Shown one piece after another: positions 1 to 9,125 of a stretch of 64,000 bases of DNA (position 1 is the first letter of the stretch; each line of letters opens with the position of its first letter). Origin of the DNA: Prochlorococcus sp. scB243_495L20 (GTDB lineage: Bacteria; Cyanobacteriota; Cyanobacteriia; PCC-6307; Cyanobiaceae); assembly GCA_000634215.1 (NCBI GenBank), contig JFLX01000090.1, forward strand, positions 1 to 64,000, written 5' to 3'. The notes beneath the pieces are model-generated. The model had not been told where the DNA came from and did no database searches. It worked only from the letters and a program-made list of their open reading frames with translations. The position numbers were made by a program, and so were the translations under genes.

Positions 1-1
1 T

Positions 2-88
2 ATAAGCATTATTCAAAATTCTAATAAAATTGATAAAGAAAAAGCTTTTAAATTATTAAGTGATATTTATTACTTGAAATCTTGTTAA
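2..88 (+). CDS. C-terminal end of an unidentified protein (partial)
   Basis: An open frame enters from the left edge and stops with TAA at 86-88, giving the last 28 residues of a protein, which end in YYLKSC. It converges on coaD with only 8 bases between the stops. The fragment is Lys/Asn/Ile-rich like the rest of the genome and carries no motif I can name. The flanking sequence would identify it. I call it real because the frame is clean and ends neatly at the start of the next gene's territory, but this is inference. Confidence 0.5.
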   Translation: MSIIQNSNKIDKEKAFKLLSDIYYLKSC

Positions 89-96
89 TAAAAATA

Positions 97-570
97 TTAT
101 TTAAAATATTCTTTTAAATCCCTCTCAACAGAGGGGGGTACCATGTGATTAATTTCACCACCAAATTTTGCAACTTCTTTTACTAAAGAACTACTGAGAA
201 AACTATAATTTGTATTTGTCGATAAAAATATAGTTTCAATATCATTATTAAGAGATTTATTTGTATGAGCAATCTGAAGTTCATACTCAAAATCACTCAT
301 TGCTCTTAAGCCTCTAAGAATAAGATTAGCTTTAAGATCATTTGCACAATCTACAGTTAGACCAGAATAAGAAATAACTTCAATATTAGGTAAATGAGAA
401 AGAGAATTTTTTATTTGTATTATTCGTCTTTCAAGATTAAATGTTGGTGTTTTAGAAGTATTTTCTAAAACAGCAACTACTAGATTGCCAAATATTTTTT
501 CAGCTCTTTCTATTAAATCAATATGCCCGTTTGTTAAAGGATCGAATGTACCAGGATAAAGAATTTTCAT
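97..570 (-). CDS. coaD: Phosphopantetheine adenylyltransferase
   Basis: CoaD transfers AMP from ATP to 4'-phosphopantetheine, making dephospho-CoA, the penultimate step of coenzyme A synthesis in the cytosol. The 157 residues match the usual length of about 160. The nucleotidyltransferase signature [10 protein letters not shown] is at residues 7-16 (TxGH type), followed by [11 protein letters not shown] in the middle and a late [10 protein letters not shown] segment, as in the family. It starts with ATG at 570. It is divergent from the flavin reductase-like gene at 630, so the 59-base gap probably holds promoters for both. Nothing is odd about it. Confidence 0.96.
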   Translation of the reverse strand: MKILYPGTFDPLTNGHIDLIERAEKIFGNLVVAVLENTSKTPTFNLERRIIQIKNSLSHLPNIEVISYSGLTVDCANDLKANLILRGLRAMSDFEYELQIAHTNKSLNNDIETIFLSTNTNYSFLSSSLVKEVAKFGGEINHMVPPSVERDLKEYFK

Positions 571-629
571 GAATTTATTATGTTCGAATAAGAAATTTAG
601 TTAAAATAAGTTTATTAGATATATCAATT

Positions 630-1118
630 ATGACATTAAATCTAGAAGCAAAAAAAATCTTATTAAGAAAAATACCTCACGGATTATTTATTTGTGGAGT
701 TAGAGACGAAGATAAAAATGAAGTGAATGGATTTACTGCTAGTTGGGTGACTCAAGGTTCCTTCACTCCTCCATTAGTCGTAATGGCTGTTAGAGCAGAA
801 GGTTCTAGTCATGAAATAATAAAGTCCACCAATAAGTTCTCATTAAATGTCCTCAAAAGTGATCAAAAGGATCTAGCAGCTGTTTTCTTTAAACCCCAAA
901 AAGCATTAGGAGGCAGATTTGAATCTGTTGAATTTAATTTAGGTGAACTTGGATTGCCTATTTTAGTTGATAGTGTTGGTGGAGTTGAATGTAATGTTGT
1001 TGGAAGTGTTATTCATGGAGACCATACAGTTTTTGTAGGAGAAGTTCAATCTGCTTATTTGAATAATGATGTTGACTCTCTAAATTTATCTTCAACTGGT
1101 TGGAATTATGGAGGTTAA
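630..1118 (+). CDS. Flavin reductase-like FMN-binding domain protein
   Basis: A 162-residue single-domain protein of the flavin reductase-like (split-barrel FMN-binding) family. Family features visible are an early stretch reading NGFTASWVTQGSF with the following PPLVVMAV, and a late GDHTVFVGEV. Such proteins bind FMN and either reduce free flavin with NAD(P)H or serve as partner domains of flavodiiron-type enzymes; the substrate cannot be told from sequence. It is followed after 9 bases by uvrC on the same strand, so the two are probably co-transcribed. No membrane segment or signal peptide is seen. Confidence 0.88.
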   Translation: MTLNLEAKKILLRKIPHGLFICGVRDEDKNEVNGFTASWVTQGSFTPPLVVMAVRAEGSSHEIIKSTNKFSLNVLKSDQKDLAAVFFKPQKALGGRFESVEFNLGELGLPILVDSVGGVECNVVGSVIHGDHTVFVGEVQSAYLNNDVDSLNLSSTGWNYGG

Positions 1119-1127
1119 TCTTTATAT

Positions 1128-3086
1128 ATGAGTAATTCATCTATAGAAACAATAGATAACAAATATAATTTTAAAATTGAATATAAATTAATCAATAATA
1201 AAGAATTACTAAAATCAAGATTATCCGAAATTCCAAAGTCATCTGGATGCTATCTTTTTAAAGATATAGATAATAATTTACTTTATATTGGTAAATCTAA
1301 AAAGCTACGCAGTAGAGTTAGTAGTTATTTTAATAATTTTTCAGATTTAACTCCAAGATTAAGTTTGATGGTTCGTCAAATAACTGAGATAGAAATTATA
1401 GTTACAGATAGCGAATATGAAGCACTAAATTTAGAGTCAAATTTAATAAAAACAAACAAACCATACTTTAATATTCTTTTAAAGGATGATAAGAAATATC
1501 CATATCTTTGCATAACCTGGAGTGAAAAATATCCTCGAATATTTATTACAAGAAGAAGAAGAAATAGAAATAATTTAGATAGATATTATGGACCTTATGT
1601 AGATGTCGGGTTATTAAGGAGAACATTATTTACGATAAAAAAAATATTTCCACTTAGACAAAGGCCAAGGCCAGTCTATAAAGATAGAACTTGTTTGAAT
1701 TATTCAATAGGAAGATGTCCAGGTGTTTGCCAAGAAGTAATATCATCCGACGATTATAAAAAAATAATGAAACAAGTATCTATGATATTTCAAGGAAGGA
1801 ATGATGACTTAGAAATATTTTTACAAAAAAAAATGTTGCAATTTTCAAATGATTTAGATTATGAAAATGCAGCAAAAATAAGGGACCAAATTTCAGGTTT
1901 AAAATTATTAACTGAATCACAAAAAATATCAATACCTGATTCTTTAATTAATAGAGATATCTTAGGAATAGTTTCAGAAAAAAATGTAGCTAGTATACAA
2001 ATTTTCCAAATGAGATCTGGTAAACTTATTGGAAGAATTGGCTATAGTCAAAAATTAAATAATGAAGATGAAAATCTTATTTTACAAAAGGTATTAGAAG
2101 AGCATTATATGAATGTTGAAGCCGTAGAAATACCATCAGAAATTCTTATTCAATATAACCTTCCAAAACAAGCAACCATAGAGGATTGGTTAACGGAGCT
2201 AAGAAAAAAGAAAGTAAAAATCTTAATCCCAAAAAGAAATAAAAAACATGAAACTGTAGAAATGGTTTTAAAGAATGCGAAATTGGAATTAGACAGAATA
2301 TTAAATGGGATACAAGATAATGAATCATCAATTGAGGATCTTGCCCAAATACTAGAATTAAGCGAGCAACCTAAAAGAATTGAAGGTTATGATATTAGCC
2401 ATATTCAAGGTAGTGACCCTGTAGCATCACAAGTCGTTTTTATTGATGGGATTCCTTCTAAACAACATTATAGGAAATATAAAATTAAAGATCCAAACGT
2501 TTTTGTAGGACATAGTGATGATTTTGCTTCGATATATGAAGTAATACATAGAAGGTTTAAAAAATGGTCAAGATTTAAAAAAAGCGGAGGGGATTTTTCA
2601 ATATTAAATGATAAAACGAATAGTAAATTAGACAATGAACTTCTATCAGATTGGCCAGATTTAATAATGATTGATGGAGGAAAAGGACAGTTAAATGCAG
2701 CTATTAAAGCATTAAAAGAATTAAATCTTGAGGAAGAAGTAACTATATGTTCATTAGCAAAAAAAAATGAAGAAATATTTATTCCAGGATTTACAAAGTC
2801 TCTTGACACTGATGAAAATCAAAAAGGAGTTCTTCTATTAAGAAGGGTAAGAGATGAAGCACATAGATTTGCATTATCTTTTCACAGAGACAAAAGATCT
2901 AAGAGAATGAATAGATCTCAATTATCCCAAATCAGTGGATTAGGACCATCAAGAATAAGAGAATTGCTTGAGCATTTTAAATCAATAGACGCGATAAGAA
3001 TAGCTAGTAAAGAGGATTTATCAAAAGTTAAAGGACTTGGAAAAAATTCAGTAAATGATATATATGAGTATTTTAACGAGTTATAA
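1128..3086 (+). CDS. uvrC: Excinuclease ABC subunit C
   Basis: UvrC makes both incisions around a DNA lesion in nucleotide excision repair, recruited by UvrB. The 652 residues show the expected order: a GIY-YIG nuclease domain (SGCYLF at about 39-44, YIGKSK at 53-58), a UVR/UvrB-contact motif around residues 235-260 (DLDYENAAKIRDQI), the RNase H-like second nuclease domain (EGYDISHIQGSDPVAS near 420 and LIMIDGGKGQLNAA near 510), and a helix-hairpin-helix tail (ISGLGPSRIRELL and VKGLGKNSVNDI). It has an ATG start and lies 9 bases after the flavin reductase-like gene. Shadow frames on the other strand have no family features. Confidence 0.97.
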   Translation: MSNSSIETIDNKYNFKIEYKLINNKELLKSRLSEIPKSSGCYLFKDIDNNLLYIGKSKKLRSRVSSYFNNFSDLTPRLSLMVRQITEIEIIVTDSEYEALNLESNLIKTNKPYFNILLKDDKKYPYLCITWSEKYPRIFITRRRRNRNNLDRYYGPYVDVGLLRRTLFTIKKIFPLRQRPRPVYKDRTCLNYSIGRCPGVCQEVISSDDYKKIMKQVSMIFQGRNDDLEIFLQKKMLQFSNDLDYENAAKIRDQISGLKLLTESQKISIPDSLINRDILGIVSEKNVASIQIFQMRSGKLIGRIGYSQKLNNEDENLILQKVLEEHYMNVEAVEIPSEILIQYNLPKQATIEDWLTELRKKKVKILIPKRNKKHETVEMVLKNAKLELDRILNGIQDNESSIEDLAQILELSEQPKRIEGYDISHIQGSDPVASQVVFIDGIPSKQHYRKYKIKDPNVFVGHSDDFASIYEVIHRRFKKWSRFKKSGGDFSILNDKTNSKLDNELLSDWPDLIMIDGGKGQLNAAIKALKELNLEEEVTICSLAKKNEEIFIPGFTKSLDTDENQKGVLLLRRVRDEAHRFALSFHRDKRSKRMNRSQLSQISGLGPSRIRELLEHFKSIDAIRIASKEDLSKVKGLGKNSVNDIYEYFNEL

Positions 3087-3174
3087 ATATTAATTAATTT
3101 TTGAAAAATAGATTTCTTGATATTGTTAAATATAACTATATTAAAAATATATATTTTTAAATTAATCTAGTAAT

Positions 3175-3741
3175 TTGGCAGCTGAAGCATATCTCTGGTT
3201 TAAATCACTTCACATTATGGGTGTAATAGTTTGGTTTGCGGGACTTTTTTATTTAGTAAGACTTTTTATATACCATGAAGAATCTAAAAATATGGATAAT
3301 GAATTAAAAATTGCCTTTAATAAACAATACACCTTAATGGAAAAAAGGCTGGCAAATATAATCACGACACCTGGGATGATATTAGCTTTAAGTATGGCTA
3401 TATGCATGGTTATTATGCAACCAAGTTGGTTAAGTGAGAAGTGGTTGCAAATTAAAATTTCTTTTGTTTTAGCATTAGTAATTTATCATTCTTATTGTTA
3501 TAAAATAATGGATTCATTACAAAATGGCACTTCAACCATTTCAGCAAAAAACCTTAGATTATTAAATGAATTGCCTACTTTATTATTATTTATAATTGTA
3601 CTTTTAGTTATTTTTAAAAATAATTTTCCAACTAGTGTTGCTACATGGAGCGTAGTTGGACTAATTATTTTCATGTTGGCTTCAATACAATTATATGCAA
3701 AAATTAGAAAGAAAAATGAGAATTCATTAAGTAATGAATAG
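3175..3741 (+). CDS. hemJ: Protoporphyrinogen IX oxidase, HemJ type (UPF0093)
   Basis: HemJ oxidises protoporphyrinogen IX to protoporphyrin IX, the last step shared by heme and chlorophyll synthesis, and is an integral membrane protein that carries heme. The start of the 188-residue protein is typical of the family (WFKSLHIMGVIVWFAGLFYL), with the conserved His at residue 13, a MEKRLANIITTPGM segment near 64, and four or so hydrophobic helices. The start is TTG at 3175; no ATG with a similar N-terminus exists. Its stop overlaps the PHP gene start by 8 bases, implying translational coupling. The extra helix at the C-terminus makes it a little longer than many family members. Confidence 0.92.
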   Translation: MAAEAYLWFKSLHIMGVIVWFAGLFYLVRLFIYHEESKNMDNELKIAFNKQYTLMEKRLANIITTPGMILALSMAICMVIMQPSWLSEKWLQIKISFVLALVIYHSYCYKIMDSLQNGTSTISAKNLRLLNELPTLLLFIIVLLVIFKNNFPTSVATWSVVGLIIFMLASIQLYAKIRKKNENSLSNE

Positions 3742-4381
3742 GGAAGACTTAGTAAAATTAACTTCTAATATTAATAAAAATAGTTGTCCTAAAAATATTA
3801 ATTTTCACTGTCATACAAAATTTAGTGATGGAAGTCTAGAACCATATGAACTTTTAGAACAAGCTTATAAAAATAATTTAAAATTTTTATCAATAACCGA
3901 TCATCATACAATTAAAGCTCATGAATATATAAAAAAAAATAATATACTCAAAAATTATCCTAAAGATTCTTTTACCTTAATTTCAGGAATAGAAATTAAT
4001 TGTTTGATTCTAGGATGTTTAGTACATGTAATTGGATTGGGAATAGATATAAAAAGTAAATATCTAAATCCATACATTCTTGGAGAGTCACCAATAGGTA
4101 ATGATTTAAATATTAAATCAGTTATTAAAGCAATAAATTTAGCTGGTGGTTTATCATTTCTTGCACATCCAGCGAGATACAGGATTCCCTTTTATAAATT
4201 AATTCCAGAGGCCAAAATACAAGGTATTGATGGAATAGAGGTTTGGTACGATTATGAACTTAATGAAGAATGGAATCCTAGTTTATTTGTATGTTCAGAA
4301 ATAGATAAATTAGCAGATAAATATTCAATGCTAAAAACATGCGGAACAGATAGTCACGGACTTTCGCTATTAGGTAGATAA
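3734..4381 (+). CDS. PHP-domain metal-dependent phosphoesterase
   Basis: A 215-residue protein with the N-terminal PHP signature: HCH at residues 25-27, SDGS shortly after, and TDHHT near 55-59. Later metal ligands are likely in GIEIN, in FLAHPAR and in GTDSHG at the very end. PHP proteins hydrolyse phosphoester bonds, for example nucleoside 3',5'-bisphosphates or 5'-nucleotide ends, using a cluster of metal ions. All ligands for a catalytic site seem present, so it is probably active; the substrate is unknown. It overlaps hemJ by 8 bases and converges on cobN, with one base between the stops. Confidence 0.87.
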   Translation: MNREDLVKLTSNINKNSCPKNINFHCHTKFSDGSLEPYELLEQAYKNNLKFLSITDHHTIKAHEYIKKNNILKNYPKDSFTLISGIEINCLILGCLVHVIGLGIDIKSKYLNPYILGESPIGNDLNIKSVIKAINLAGGLSFLAHPARYRIPFYKLIPEAKIQGIDGIEVWYDYELNEEWNPSLFVCSEIDKLADKYSMLKTCGTDSHGLSLLGR

Positions 4382-4382
4382 T

Positions 4383-7300
4383 TCAGAATTCGTTTTTTTC
4401 TATGATTGAATCAGTATTAATAATTATGTTCTTTAAATTTTCAATGACATCTGATGAACAATTATTCCACATTTTTCTATTGACAATTTCAAGAAATCTT
4501 TGTGCAATATCTCTTAAAGCCCATGGATTATTCTCTAGAAAGAAATTCTTAAGATCCAGATCACATAACCATGATTTATAAACTTCCTCATAACACCAAT
4601 CTGAGACTACTTCAGTAGAAGCATCAAAAGCATATAAGTAATCTAGTGTAGCTGAAAATTCAAAAGCTCCCTTATAACCATTATCCTTCATTCCATTTAT
4701 CCATTTAGGGTTAAGTATTCTTGATATAACAACTTTATTAATTTCATCTTGCAATTTTGATATTTTAGACAATCCAAATTTTGATAAATCACCATGATAC
4801 ATTTCAGGTAATTTACCGCTCAATTTTTTTACTGCTGAAGATAATCCGCCCTGAAACTGATAATAATCATCAGAATCTAAAATATCATGTTCCTTATTAT
4901 CTTGGTTATGAACAACTAACTGCACATTTTTAAGAGCATTTTCTAGTGATTTTTTATCCTCTATAGGTTCAAGATTATCACTGTAAATCCACTTACTCCA
5001 ATTAAGAAAAGATTCTCCAAAATCATCAATATTATCCCAATTAGAATTTGAAATTAGTTCTTGCAGACCAGCTCCATATGAACCTGGCGCTGACCCAAAT
5101 ATACGATTAATTGAATCACCTTCCCTTAATGCCCCAGCAAGATGGTTAAATTTATCATCCTCATTAAGATTAGAAACAAGATTTATTGCTTTAGAAGTTA
5201 ATTTAACTAACTGTGGAAATGCATCTCTAAACATTCCCGAAATCCTTAAAGTAACATCAACCCTTGGTCTTTCGAGAACAGATAAAGGAATAATTTCTAG
5301 ATCAACTACCCTTCTTGAAGGCCCATCCCAAATAGGCTGTACTCCTAATAAATATAGTATTTGACAAATGTCTTCACCACCATTTCTCATTGTGGATGTT
5401 GCCCATACAGAAATTGCTATATTTGTTAAATCTTCTCCATTATCTTGTTTGTATAAATCAAGTATTTGTGAAGCGGACTGACAACCAACACTCCATGCTG
5501 ATTCAGTTGGCAGTCCTCTCGAATCAACTGAAAAGAAATTTTTACCAGTGGGTAAAGTTTCAGTTTTACCTCTCGTAGGGGCTCCAGATGGACCACTTTT
5601 TACATATTGTCCATTTAATGAATTAATAAATGATAATTTCTCATTATATGAAGAATTAATGATTGGATATAGAATCTCTTTTTTTAATAATAAAAAATAC
5701 TTATTATGTTTTTTTTCATTAAAGAAATAGTCTATTATTTTCTGATTTTTATATTTTTCTAGATTTTTTATATTGGTATTCTTTTTGTAAAAAAACAAAT
5801 ATATTAAATACTTTGCTTGTTGTTCCAAAAAATCAATAGCCATTCTAAAGTTTAGAATGTTTTTGTTGGAAAAAGTCAATAATATATTTTTATCCTTTTC
5901 ACTTAAAATTTGATCATATTGATTTGTCCAAGGATTTAAATCTAGTTTTAAATGTTTTGCTATGTATTGAATAACACCAATTCGGTTTGCATTTGGTACT
6001 CTTGCAATACACAAGAATAAATTTATTTCATTAATGTCATTCTGCCGATTGCCAAAAATATGCAAACCTGTCCTAATTTGAGATTCTTTAATTTTGCAAA
6101 GAAAGGAATCAATTTCCTCTATTTGATTATTTTTATTCTTTAAAGTAATTTCGATAAAATCTTTTTTAATTAATTCAAAAATGGATTTTTCTATTATTTC
6201 AATCCGATTAGAATTTAATAATTTTGCTTCAAAATATTCGTCTAAATAATTTTCTAATATTGAATATTTTCCATATAATTCTGACCTATCTAAAGGAGGG
6301 GTTAAATGATCAATAATTGTTGCAGCAGTTCTTCTTTTAGCTTGGGATCCTTCTCCAGGATCATTTACGATAAAGGGATATATGTTTGGTATTGCCGGAC
6401 AAATAATATTTGGAAAACATTTATTGCTTAAACCTATAGATTTACCAGGTAACCATTCAACAGTCCCATGTTTACCAATATGGCACATAGCATTTGCATT
6501 AAAAACTTTTTCAATCCAAAAATATTGTGCTAAATATCTATGGGGAGGTGGAAGATCGGGAGAATGAATATCTCTATCAGTGAAAGCGTCATAACCTCGT
6601 TGCGGTTGAATCAATAATGTTATTTTTCCAAATCTAATACCATTTATTGAGAAACCTTTATTATCTAGATCGATCGCATCGGATGGTTTACCCCAACGAC
6701 TAACAATAATATTTTTGGGATCAAGTTCTAAATAATTCCAATATTTTAAATATTCACTAAGTGGTAAGTAATCTAATGGTTTATTATTTTGAGATTCAAT
6801 ATCATTAGTTCTAGTTTTTATAAGCATTGACATTAATTCCGAAGAATCTTGAGGATAATTACAAGATCCAAGGTCATAACCTTCTTCTTTTAACCAATTA
6901 AGAATATTTATTATTGAAGATGGTGTGTTTAGACCAACGCCATTACCGATTCTTCCGTTCTTTACTGGATAATTACTTATAACTAAACAAATTCTTTTAT
7001 CAAAATTATTAAGTTTCTGAAGTTTCACATAATTTGTTGCAAATTTTGAAATCCATTGAATACCTACTTGATCAGCTTTGTAACTAGTTATTTCACTATA
7101 CAAAGTATTGTTTTTAGAAATAATTTCTTTAAATGCTGAAGGACAGGTAGTAATTCTTCCATCAAATTCGGGAATAATTATTTGCATTAATAAATCAGAT
7201 GAATTCATTCCAATAGATGAATTTAACCACTTTTTTCTTGATCTATTAGAAGAAAGAAGTTGTAAAATTGGAATTTTAAGAGAAGTAAAAATATTTGTTG

Positions 7301-8120
7301 ATTTTTCAATTAAATCTTTATTTTTGATTTGAGATGAAGAAAATGAAGTTGTGGTAATTATTAGTTTAATATTTTCTTTTTTGAAAATGTCTATTAATTT
7401 CTTCTGAATAATATGATCTTTTAGTGTTGAAATAAAAAATGTTTTAGGCGATAGTCCGCATTTTCTTAATTGCAAGTTAAGTTTTTCGTTTACTTCAATT
7501 TCATCAGCCAAAAAAAGTGATTTATAGGATATTATTCCTATCTTTTCGCCTTTTTCATTTTTCCAATCATATAAATAGGGATCTGCATAAAAAGTAATAT
7601 TCAAAAAATCATCAGGAATTAATTTTCCATCTAGAACTAAATAATTTAAACAATTAAGAAACTTTCTATAATTATCCAGTCCTCCAGATCTTAGTAATCT
7701 AGAAATATTTAATGCAATATTTTTATCTATACTACTTATTTCACATAAGGAAATTTCCTGATCAATGGTACCTGATAGGATTACTAACTTCCTTTTTTTA
7801 TTAACTGCTTGCCAATTTAAAAGTTGTTCAATTCCATAGTTCCATGTACCTTTATCTCCAAATATTCTAAGTACGACAACTTTTGCATAATTTATTGTTT
7901 TTAATAAATAATTATCTATTTGCGCTGAGGAATTTAAATTAGAAATTTCTAAAGCTCTTATATTATTTTTTAATGAAGCAAATTCTTTTTCTAACAATAA
8001 GTTTGATATAAGATTTAAATCAGCCTTGACACTTGTTATAAAAATAAAATCTGCAGCTGGTTGCTCAATTAAATCATCCTTATTCTTTTCATTTCCTGCT
8101 ACATTTAATATCCTGTGCAT
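4383..8120 (-). CDS. cobN: Cobaltochelatase large subunit CobN
   Basis: CobN is the large subunit of the ATP-dependent cobalt chelatase that inserts Co into the corrin ring during cobalamin (in picocyanobacteria pseudocobalamin) synthesis. The 1245-residue protein shows the CobN/ChlH core: CHIGKHGTVEWLPGKSIG around residue 550, a GSQAKRRTAATIIDHLTPP block after it, a SGPSGAPTRGKTETLPTGKN block near 840, and a C-terminal LNPKWINGMKDNGYKGA segment. It is homologous to chlH at 52740 but clearly divergent. No cobS or cobT is nearby; in cyanobacteria the AAA+ partners are thought to be the ChlI/ChlD subunits (inference). It is divergent from ilvE, 72 bases away. Confidence 0.93.
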   Translation of the reverse strand: MHRILNVAGNEKNKDDLIEQPAADFIFITSVKADLNLISNLLLEKEFASLKNNIRALEISNLNSSAQIDNYLLKTINYAKVVVLRIFGDKGTWNYGIEQLLNWQAVNKKRKLVILSGTIDQEISLCEISSIDKNIALNISRLLRSGGLDNYRKFLNCLNYLVLDGKLIPDDFLNITFYADPYLYDWKNEKGEKIGIISYKSLFLADEIEVNEKLNLQLRKCGLSPKTFFISTLKDHIIQKKLIDIFKKENIKLIITTTSFSSSQIKNKDLIEKSTNIFTSLKIPILQLLSSNRSRKKWLNSSIGMNSSDLLMQIIIPEFDGRITTCPSAFKEIISKNNTLYSEITSYKADQVGIQWISKFATNYVKLQKLNNFDKRICLVISNYPVKNGRIGNGVGLNTPSSIINILNWLKEEGYDLGSCNYPQDSSELMSMLIKTRTNDIESQNNKPLDYLPLSEYLKYWNYLELDPKNIIVSRWGKPSDAIDLDNKGFSINGIRFGKITLLIQPQRGYDAFTDRDIHSPDLPPPHRYLAQYFWIEKVFNANAMCHIGKHGTVEWLPGKSIGLSNKCFPNIICPAIPNIYPFIVNDPGEGSQAKRRTAATIIDHLTPPLDRSELYGKYSILENYLDEYFEAKLLNSNRIEIIEKSIFELIKKDFIEITLKNKNNQIEEIDSFLCKIKESQIRTGLHIFGNRQNDINEINLFLCIARVPNANRIGVIQYIAKHLKLDLNPWTNQYDQILSEKDKNILLTFSNKNILNFRMAIDFLEQQAKYLIYLFFYKKNTNIKNLEKYKNQKIIDYFFNEKKHNKYFLLLKKEILYPIINSSYNEKLSFINSLNGQYVKSGPSGAPTRGKTETLPTGKNFFSVDSRGLPTESAWSVGCQSASQILDLYKQDNGEDLTNIAISVWATSTMRNGGEDICQILYLLGVQPIWDGPSRRVVDLEIIPLSVLERPRVDVTLRISGMFRDAFPQLVKLTSKAINLVSNLNEDDKFNHLAGALREGDSINRIFGSAPGSYGAGLQELISNSNWDNIDDFGESFLNWSKWIYSDNLEPIEDKKSLENALKNVQLVVHNQDNKEHDILDSDDYYQFQGGLSSAVKKLSGKLPEMYHGDLSKFGLSKISKLQDEINKVVISRILNPKWINGMKDNGYKGAFEFSATLDYLYAFDASTEVVSDWCYEEVYKSWLCDLDLKNFFLENNPWALRDIAQRFLEIVNRKMWNNCSSDVIENLKNIIINTDSIIEKNEF

Positions 8121-8192
8121 TTTTATATATAAATAAGGTTTAGAATACGTAAGTAGGATAAAACAAGTTTACCTTAATTAAATAAATTAAAT

Positions 8193-9107
8193 ATGCATGA
8201 ATTTCTTCCATACGCCTGGTTCGAAGGTAAATGTATTCCATTTAAAGAAGCAAAAATATCAATAGCTACTCATGCACTACATTACGGCACTGCTGCATTT
8301 GGAGGAATGCGCGCGATACCTAACCCAACAAACAAAGAAGAATTCCTTTTGTTTAGAACTGATAAACATATAAAAAGATTATCTCAAAGTGCAAAATTAC
8401 TCTTAACAGAAATTTCTGAAGAATATATTTTTAAAGCCTTAGAAGAAGTTATAAAAAGAAACAAGCCAGAAAAACCTATTTATATAAGACCATTTGTATA
8501 TACAAGTGATTTAGGTATAGCGCCAAGGTTACACAATATTGAAACAGATTTCTTTATTTATTGTATTGAACTAGGAGATTATCTATCCCCAGATGGTGTT
8601 TCTTGTAGAATGAGTAGTTGGACAAGACAAGAAGATAGATCTCTCCCCTTAAGAGGAAAAATAAGTGGAGCATATATTACTAGTTCATTAGCCAAAACAG
8701 AAGCTAGTTTATCGGGTTTTGATGAAGCCCTGCTATTAAATTCAAGTGGTAAGGTAAGCGAAGCTAGTGGTATGAATTTATTTATTGTAAGGAATGGAGA
8801 CTTAATCACTCCTGGTGTCGATCAAGATATCCTTGAGGGGATTACTAGAGCTAGTGTAATTGAATTAGCAAAATCATTTGGAATAAATGTAATTGAGAGG
8901 CCTGTTGATAAAACAGAATTATTAATAGCAGATGAAGTTTTTCTAACAGGTACAGCAGCAAAAATTACACCAGTTAAAAAAATTGAATCGACTGAATTAA
9001 ATGTTGAAAGACCAATAATGAATAAATTAAAAAGTAAGCTTATAGAAATAACAGAAGGTCGTTCTCAAGACTATGATAATTGGGTAACAAGAATTTCACT
9101 GAAATAA
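8193..9107 (+). CDS. ilvE: Branched-chain amino acid aminotransferase
   Basis: A PLP-dependent fold-type IV aminotransferase that makes the last step of Leu, Ile and Val synthesis, with glutamate as amino donor. The 304 residues are standard for IlvE. Visible features are the N-terminal ALHYGTAAFGGMRAI segment, the presumed Schiff-base lysine in RGKISGAYITSS near residue 156, the KTEASLSGFDEALLLN block, the glutamate-containing VSEASGMNLF, and EVFLTGTAAKITPV near the C-terminus. ATG start. metH follows after 18 bases on the same strand, so the two may share a transcript. The related D-amino-acid transaminase and aminodeoxychorismate lyase families are less likely given the length and motifs. 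Confidence 0.93.
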   Translation: MHEFLPYAWFEGKCIPFKEAKISIATHALHYGTAAFGGMRAIPNPTNKEEFLLFRTDKHIKRLSQSAKLLLTEISEEYIFKALEEVIKRNKPEKPIYIRPFVYTSDLGIAPRLHNIETDFFIYCIELGDYLSPDGVSCRMSSWTRQEDRSLPLRGKISGAYITSSLAKTEASLSGFDEALLLNSSGKVSEASGMNLFIVRNGDLITPGVDQDILEGITRASVIELAKSFGINVIERPVDKTELLIADEVFLTGTAAKITPVKKIESTELNVERPIMNKLKSKLIEITEGRSQDYDNWVTRISLK

Positions 9108-9125
9108 ATTAATTTTTACCTAAAA

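Noticed and set aside
2146-2809. Two minus-strand frames inside uvrC
   Set aside because: They oppose strongly conserved UvrC motifs and have no family features.
9108-9125. Possible cobalamin riboswitch before metH
   Set aside because: Only 18 bases separate ilvE from metH, too few for a riboswitch.
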